Assembly (NCBI GenBank): GCA_937892405.1 | Contig: CALAFS010000168.1 | Location: 1-6,526 of the forward strand | Length of the DNA stretch: 6,526 bases | Source: an uncultured Clostridia bacterium | GTDB lineage: Bacteria > Bacillota > Clostridia > Oscillospirales > CAG-272 | Direction: 5' to 3' | In this document: piece by piece, positions 1 through 6,400 of the stretch | How the letters are laid out: every line of letters begins with the position of its first letter | Numbering within the stretch: the first letter of the stretch is position 1 | The notes under the pieces: generated by a model | What the model saw: only the letters and a program-made list of their open reading frames with translations | Told to the model about the DNA's origin: nothing | The model's database searches: none | Position numbers and translations under genes: made by a program

Positions 1-2
1 AA

Positions 3-173
3 AAGGCGGGCGTGCGCTATTGGAAGGTCGACTGGGGTGACTACGCGGAGGATACGGAATACCGTCGGATTCTCACGGAAGAAGCACATAAAAACGCGCC
101 GCATCTGCTCGTGGATCACTGTGTAACCCAGCGTCCGCTCGTCGGTGTCAACAAGGATGTATCATTTTCCTGA
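3..173 (+). CDS. C-terminal fragment of a probable TIM-barrel glycoside hydrolase, 5' end outside window, apparently truncated
   Basis: The frame starting at base 3 is open from the left edge to a TGA at 171-173 and gives 56 residues. They include GVRYWKVDWGDY, then YRRILTEEAHKNAPHLLVDH. A hydrophobic strand ending in a K-x-D-W-G motif, followed by a helix and a second strand ending in an acidic/His position, is the pattern around the catalytic nucleophile Asp of clan GH-D (GH27/GH36-like alpha-galactosidase type) barrels; this assignment is by pattern only. In such enzymes the barrel and a C-terminal domain continue well beyond this point. Here the protein stops about 45 residues after the WG, and its last residues (VNKDVSFS) fall where the DNA changes to AT-rich intergenic character. 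I therefore read it as a broken gene, though an assembly junction or an unusual short protein is possible. It ends 158 bases upstream of the giant gene, on the same strand. Confidence 0.5.
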   Translation, partial: KAGVRYWKVDWGDYAEDTEYRRILTEEAHKNAPHLLVDHCVTQRPLVGVNKDVSFS

Positions 174-175
174 CA
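159..175 (+). repeat. 17-base direct repeat, copy 1
   Basis: GTATCATTTTCCTGACA here matches GTATACATTTCCTGACA at 252-268. The two are nearly identical if one single-base gap is allowed in each. Copy 1 overlaps the stop codon of the upstream fragment, so the TGA that ends that frame belongs to the repeat. The pair is 93 bases apart and could be regulatory half-sites or internal repeats of a small dispersed element; the sequence alone does not decide. Confidence 0.5.
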
Positions 176-238
176 AGAAATGCGAACCCCAAAAATGCGC
201 CTGCAAGCCGATTTTTTGAGGTATTTTATAAAAAAGAG

Positions 239-270
239 CCTGTCAGTAAAGGTATACATTTCCTGACAGG
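239..270 (+). repeat. Inverted repeat / RNA hairpin in the intergenic region
   Basis: CCTGTCAG at 239-246 is exactly complementary to CTGACAGG at 263-270. After one mismatch (247/262), AAA 248-250 pairs with TTT 259-261, leaving an 8-base loop GGTATACA. It could fold as a terminator for the upstream gene, but only a weak T-run (277-280) follows, separated by six bases from the stem. An operator, a leader hairpin for the downstream gene, or part of a dispersed repeat element are equally possible. Confidence 0.5.
252..268 (+). repeat. 17-base direct repeat, copy 2
   Basis: This is the second copy of the 17-mer that starts at 159. It contains the short palindrome GTATAC and forms most of the loop and the right arm of the inverted repeat at 239-270, so it is shared between a direct and an inverted repeat structure. 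Confidence 0.5.
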
Positions 271-290
271 GAACAATTTTCATTTGTATT
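263..290 (+). promoter_or_regulatory. Weak candidate sigma-A promoter for the giant gene
   Basis: CTGACA at 263-268 matches five of six bases of the TTGACA -35 consensus, and TGTATT at 285-290 matches four of six of TATAAT, with a 16-base spacer. Transcription would start near 297, within the palindrome at 295-309. The -10 match is poor and the -35 lies inside the right arm of the inverted repeat, so this is only a candidate. No better-spaced pair was found in 174-331. Confidence 0.2.
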
Positions 291-294
291 CCCA

Positions 295-309
295 TCGCGC
301 GACGCGCGA
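295..309 (+). repeat. Perfect 15-base palindrome upstream of the RBS
   Basis: TCGCGCG-A-CGCGCGA is a perfect inverted repeat around a single central A, lying 22 bases before the start codon and about 8 bases before the Shine-Dalgarno sequence. As RNA it could form a 5-bp GC-rich stem with a 5-base loop; as DNA it is the size of a dimeric repressor site. It is much more GC-rich than the flanking intergenic DNA. Its function is unknown. Confidence 0.45.
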
Positions 310-317
310 GAGATAAG

Positions 318-325
318 AAAGGAAG
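318..325 (+). promoter_or_regulatory. Ribosome binding site of the giant gene
   Basis: AAAGGAAG is a good Shine-Dalgarno sequence and ends 6 bases before the ATG at 332. Together with the signal peptide that begins immediately at this ATG, it fixes the start of the large secreted protein. Confidence 0.8.
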
Positions 326-331
326 AAATCC

Positions 332-430
332 ATGAAAGAAAAGCGAACCGTCCTCTCCCGCCTGCTCGCGGGAATTCTTGCGCTGCTTCTGCTTTTGCCG
401 TGTGTCCCCCTCACTACGATCGCGTCGGCA
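332..430 (+). other. Sec signal peptide (residues 1-33)
   Basis: The N-terminus has a basic start (MKEKR), a second positive residue at R10, a hydrophobic core rich in Leu and Ala (about residues 11-22) and a cleavage site TIASA|EE after residue 33. Cys24 follows Pro, so it does not make a lipobox; type I signal peptidase cleavage is expected, giving a secreted rather than a lipoprotein product. Confidence 0.88.
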
Positions 431-3400
431 GAAGAGAGCATAATGCCGGAGGCACCGAGTGCACTTCAATCTGACAGTGTAAATCAATATTTACATAAGT
501 CGATTCAGATCACCGATGCAGCCAAGAATTTCCCGAATTCGTCTGTCCCGCAGACGCTGCTTGGAATTCCGGTCAATCTCCATTTTTATTATGATACCGA
601 CCGCTTTACTTACCCTGCGAACCGCGAGGGATATGCCGGCTCGGTCGTCATTCTCTATGTGATGAACACACGCGTACCGCGCATCGGTACGGACAGTGAC
701 GCGGTGATCGTCGCCCGGCTGATCGACCGCGGTTATTATGTCATCGTCATGGACTATCTCGACAATGAAAATACCGTGTCTCCCTACCTTGATTGGAGCG
801 TCCAGAACATCCGCTCCCAAATCATTAACGGCGCCATCGAAACGCCGGATCGCGCGGTGGACGGACTTTCGACCGGTTCCCATATCGTCTCAAACTATGT
901 GCTTCCCGCAGGGTATGACATCGCCTATGAGGTCCCCTACTTCGCTTATGATCTGCACGGTGCGGCAGGGACACTCGAGAGAATCGTCGAAATCTGGAAC
1001 AACGACTTCAAATCGGTCAAGCGCGCCTCTCTTGTCAAGTGGGTGAGGGAGGACGGCACGCCGAAACTCGATAAAACAGATGCCATCACGGTGAAAAGCA
1101 CAAGCGACACGCGCAACATCGACTATGCGACATGGTTTTCCGACCCCGTTATGACAGAGTCTATCCCGGAGGCAGAGCTTGCAAAGCTCTCCGCCGAAGA
1201 GCAAAAGAAATACCCCTACACCTATGTCGGAAACACAAAGGCGGAAACCGTCTACGACTGTGTAAAACCCGACGGTACCTTTATTGATCTGAATCTTTAT
1301 ATGGATCTGATCTACCCGACCGGGACGGATATCACCTCGGTGCCCGTGATGGTCGCTCTCTCTTCGGGTTACACCCGTTCGAGCGCGGCAACGACGGCAG
1401 ATCGCCCTCAGCTTCAGGGCTTCCTTTTCCGCGGTTATGCGGGGGTCGTATCGGCTTACGGTCTTGTCCCCATGGCAAGAGCGGATCACTACGGTTATTT
1501 CTGCGGTGACTCTCAGATGAACTCGGTCTCGGGCGATAACTACACTTATTCCCTCGCGGTATATAACGGCATCAAGTCGGACACCGCCATGCTCCGCACG
1601 CTCCGAAAAGCCGCAAAAGACGGGATCGAAATCGACGGAAAAGTCACAAAATTCCCCTTCCTTTCGGATAAGATCGGCGTCTATGGCAACTCGAAGGCAG
1701 GTGTCGCCTCCCGACTCGGCACGACCTCACCGGAAACGCTCGAAGAGCTGCGACATCTCGAGGGGCATGTCGGCGAGACGCGATATGACCATATCACCGA
1801 CCCGACTTACGGAAATCTCGGCTATCGGGATCCGTATCTTAACGACGGTGTCCTCGACGCCTCGGGAAATAAGCTCGTACGCGATCCCGAAGCACAGCCT
1901 TACCCGGAGTTTTCCTCCCGTGCAAACCTGACCTACGCCGAATGCGGAGGTGCGCAGGCAACGGTGGAAGAAGGACAGAGTCCCGTTTTCTGCACCGGAA
2001 CGCAAGCGGGCGGCGACTGCTCTTATTGGGTCTTCTATCGCGGGCTGATGAATCAGTGCAGAAATGCAAATGTGCCGTTCTACGGTCTGATTTCGCCGAA
2101 ATGCGGGCACACCTTCGGCACGGGTCCCGATAAGTTCTACGGCATTGATACTTATGCCGCTTTTCACCGATATGCAAACTATTGGTTGCAAAACGGCGAT
2201 CCGTCATGTGAAATTATTGATGTCGACAACCCCGGTTTTATCGGCACAGATGCGGAAGGCTTTGACGGAACGAACGAATCTCTGACGATTGACCGCGTGT
2301 ATGAAATCGGCGCGGGCGCGTCGATCAAATTCCAGTTCATCGGGTCGATCGACGGCTCGGAAATCGGAAAAATCAAGATAACGGACGCGCTGAGCGGCGA
2401 TGTGCTCCCCGGTCATTGGAACTCCTATTTCGGCGATCAGCAATGGGAATTCGTTCCTTATAATATGAAAGAAGGCACCTACTATACCGTGACCGTCCCG
2501 ACGACGATCACAGCGAAAAACGGCAAGTGTCTGTCAAGTGAAAAAACGCTGACCTTCCGCACCGTGTCGGGTGTCACCGAGACGACGGGAACGGTCGCGG
2601 GCAATCGGACGGTTACCGATAAAAACGGCGCTACCTTCGTTTTCGACGCGGAAGAATACACCGACATGCACAGTGTGATCCTCCGCTTCTCGGTAAAGAA
2701 CGAGGCGACCAACCGCGTGATTATCACGGCGATCGACGAATACAACGAAGAGAATCCCGAAGCCTCCGTCATGGGCGAAGTGCTCGGTGAGGTCGCGGTC
2801 TACGGTGCCGGCGCCTATACTTTTGATGTCACGGAATATGTCAGGGGGAAGAGCGGAAAGATCGCCTTCCGTGCGACGGCAAAATACGCGGCGGGGAAAA
2901 AGGTGCTGACCGACGCGGACTTTGAAAACAGCGCGCTCGGTGCGGAGCATCTCATGTCTTCCGCAGGGCAGATCATCGCCATCAATACGAGCCGCACGGT
3001 CATCTCGGACGACGAGGTCGGAGGAAAATCCTCGAAGGCCATGCGCCTTGACTACATCCTTCCCCGCGCCACCTATGTCAATCTCGCGGGCGACCTCGAA
3101 GGAAACAGCGTGAACAATCACTTTGACACGATTTTCTTCCACAAGGGAATCTCGGAATCCAAGCGTCTCTCCGAGGACGACCTCGGCAGGACGATCCGTT
3201 TCTCCTTCCGTCTCTACGACACGACCTCGCGACAGATTCACATCGGCGCGCAGGGTGTGGAAAACGGACGCGTTGTCGACTTCCGCGCGATTGACAAGAC
3301 GGTGCGCACGGTAGCGGGAGAATGGAAAACCTATACCGTGGAGTTCACTTACGAGGAACTGATCTCCGTCACGACGCTCAATCGCGTGGTATTCTACCTC

Positions 3401-6400
3401 TCGGTGGAAAACAAAACGCAGGTGCTCGCGTCCGATCCGTTCGCGATCCAGCCGAGCGGACGCGCAAATGCGGGCGGGGCAACCAATGCACGCTTCCCGA
3501 CGAAAAACGGCTACAATACCGATCATTACACCGACATCGACTACCTCGGAAAAGAGCCTGAAAAAGAGACGGGGATCTTAGTGAACGAAGAAAAGTACTT
3601 TCCTCTCTATTTTGACGATTTTCTGGTAGAGGAAATCTTCACTTCGGTCGAACTGTTCGCTGAAGCGGCGCTCGTCACGCGTCCGCAGGAAACAACGACC
3701 CTGCCCGTCCACGACGCCGTAACCGTCGGTGCGGATACGCCCGACGGAACCCTCGCCGTAAGCGGAGGAAGTTACGGCATCGACAGGGAAAGCAAAAAGG
3801 TGTATGTCGGATTCGATCTCTCGGCGTACACGGGCGGCACCGTTACGGTCGCCTTCCGTGCGACCGGTGTCGGCACCGCCTTCTCGGTGTACGGTCTGAA
3901 AAATGCCGCCGCGTGGACTAAGGACACGATCACGGCGGAAAACGCGCCGGCAAACAATCCCTCCTCTTCGGGGCTTGACCTCGCGGCAGTCTTCGGCGGT
4001 GCGCCGCTGGCAAGCTATACGGTAAGCGAGGACGGCGAGCTTTTCCGCCTCACCGTCACCGACTACGCAAAGGAAATGAAGGCACAGGGTGCCGAAACCA
4101 TGACACTGATCTTCATCTCGGACACCGAAGACGACGAGGTGACGACAACCTACACCTTCTCGGAAGGCAGCAAACCCGACATGGGGATCAAGGGTGCTGG
4201 CGGCACGGAGACCGACAAGGAGACGGCGGAGGTCTTTACTTCCGTTACCGACCCTGCCGACGCGGGCAATCAGGTTCTTCGCCTTTACCCTGCCTCTTCC
4301 TATATGAAGGCAAGCAATGCCGGTTTTCAGATGAACCTCGGTAATGCAATCGGCACATGGACGGAGGAGAATCTCGGCACCTCTTATCTTGTCACCTTCC
4401 GTATCCGCGCGAGCCGTGCCGGCTCCGTGAGTCTCGGCATGAGAAAACGCTACTTCTGTTACTGGGAAAAAGATGAAAGCGGAAATCTTGTCGAAGGCAA
4501 GAAAGACCCCGCGAACTGGGAAAGAACCGATTACTCCGGTTGCCCGACCGAAGTTGTCACCATTGCGGAAGCCGGTGTGTGGCAGACGGTCACCTATCGC
4601 TTTACTTTATCCGACGCGAACATGCTCCCGACGCAATTCCGCCCCGGCGACAACCGTTACTATGCGGTCAACCAGCTCGCCGTTTTGACTTATGCGGGTA
4701 TGGGGGTCGGAAGCTATGACGGTGCTGTCGAAGACCTCTATGTGGATATCGACGACCTTTCGGTGAAGAAAATCTCGGGAGAGACCGGACTCAAAATCAT
4801 CGACTGCCCGTCGGATGCGACGCTGAAGGGTGCCTATGATTTCGACACCGGGAAACCGACTTTTCTCCTGCGGCAAAACGGTGACGCAAACGGAAACGAC
4901 AACTGGGCGGCAAACCGCCAGGGCTTTGAAGTCACGGACATGGACGGCGACGGAAACCGAGCCATGGTGATATACCTCCGCCACATTTACCAAAACTCTC
5001 CCGACCGTGTCTCTCCGCAGATCGAGCTTTCGGATGCGATCGGAAGCTGGGGAGCGGGGGATGTCGGAAAGACCTACCGTGTCACCTTCCGCGTAAAGGC
5101 AGACAAAGCCGGTACGGTGCGTCTCGGCATGATGAAAGAGCAATTTTGCAATGCCGGTGTCACGGGCAGTCTGACAGACGGAAATCCGGACGCGAAAAAC
5201 TACGCGTGGTACCTCTATGACGGTGCGCCCGAGACCTGTCCGATCACAACCGTTTCGATCGGGACGGAATGGAAGACGGTAGTCTATGAGTTTACCGTAG
5301 ATCAGAAAATGCTCCCCATTCCCCGGAATGCCTCCGACGCCACCGAATACGGTGTAACGCGCCTTTCGATGCAGTCGCTGATCAGCGGATTCGGCCTTAC
5401 AAAAGATGACCTTGACCCGACGCGCGCCGAAGAAACCAAGGATCTCCGGCTCGCGATCGACGACATCGCCGTCTACGAAGTGACAAAATCCGAAGAAAAG
5501 AGTCCCTACGCAAAAGATTTGACGGTCAGCGGATGGGACGACCTGACAAACTATTCCATGTACACATGGGCAGACGGTTTTATGGAAATTGCGGACGGCG
5601 GAATCCGGATCTTCCCCGCGAAAAACGGCGCAGCAAACAAGCGGGCGAACGGAAACGCGAATATCCTTTTCAAAAATTTCCTCTCCGATATTCTGACTTC
5701 GGAAAATGTCGGGCGCACCTATCACATCAGCTTCCGTGCAAAGGCAGGGATGACCGGCTATCTTGATTACGGCTTCACAACGAACAAAGCCGCTACGAGG
5801 GCAGACGGTTCCTCTTCTCTGAACTACCGCCTGAATTTCTATGAAGAAAAGAGTGGCGTGGCAACCATCACGGAAACCGACCGCTGGGAGCGCTACGGCT
5901 TCGATTTCACGCTTGACGCGGGCATGCTCTCGGAGAATCTTTCGGATACGAGCGCGGTCTTCGGCTTTGCCATCAAGTTCTATGGCGGATACAGCTATAA
6001 AAACACGGACAATATCCCGCAATATTATGACACGGAAATTGACCTTGCCGACTTCTCGATCTGTGAGGTCGGAACCGAAAAGAATACTTCCTCCCTTCCG
6101 CTTGCAGACTCCGTGGCGCTGACCGGTGAAGATGCGGAAAACGATCTTCTTCTCAAAAAGGGAGCAGCGCTTCCGATCGAAAATGTAAAGAAAACCTATC
6201 TTTCCTTCTCCCCTGACAAAAAAGAATCGCTGTACGCGGCGACGCTCCGCCTGACGATCACGCAGGCAAGCGGCGAGAGCATCTCCGTCTTCCTTGTCGG
6301 AAGCGATACGCCGATCGCCACCTTTATCGCGACGGTCGGCGCCGTGGAGATCGACCTGACGCCTTTTGTCAGAGAGCACGCCGGAGAAACCTTTACCCTT

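Noticed and set aside
239..280. Strong rho-independent terminator
   Set aside because: The stem is only 8 bp plus a mismatch and 3 AT pairs, and the four T residues come six bases after the stem, so it is kept only as an inverted repeat of unknown role.
380..406. Lipoprotein signal (Cys24 after the hydrophobic core)
   Set aside because: The residue before Cys24 is Pro, which does not fit the lipobox; a normal ASA|E type I cleavage site follows at residue 33.
116..487. 123-codon minus-strand open frame across the intergenic region and signal peptide
   Set aside because: It runs antisense to the glycosidase fragment, the regulatory region and the signal peptide of the large gene. Only the 55-codon part from the ATG at 283 has any SD-like sequence, and it has no recognisable features; it is mentioned only as part of a possible repeat element.
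2534..3526. 330-codon open frame on the minus strand
   Set aside because: Same register artefact; it begins and ends at sense Leu/Ser codons and has no domain-like sequence.
4937..4957. EF-hand or dockerin-like calcium loop DMDGDGN in R2
   Set aside because: It aligns with the entry loop of the other R modules (VTDPADAGN in R1), so it is the usual loop of this binding-module type rather than a separate calcium domain; no second loop or helix pattern of a dockerin follows.
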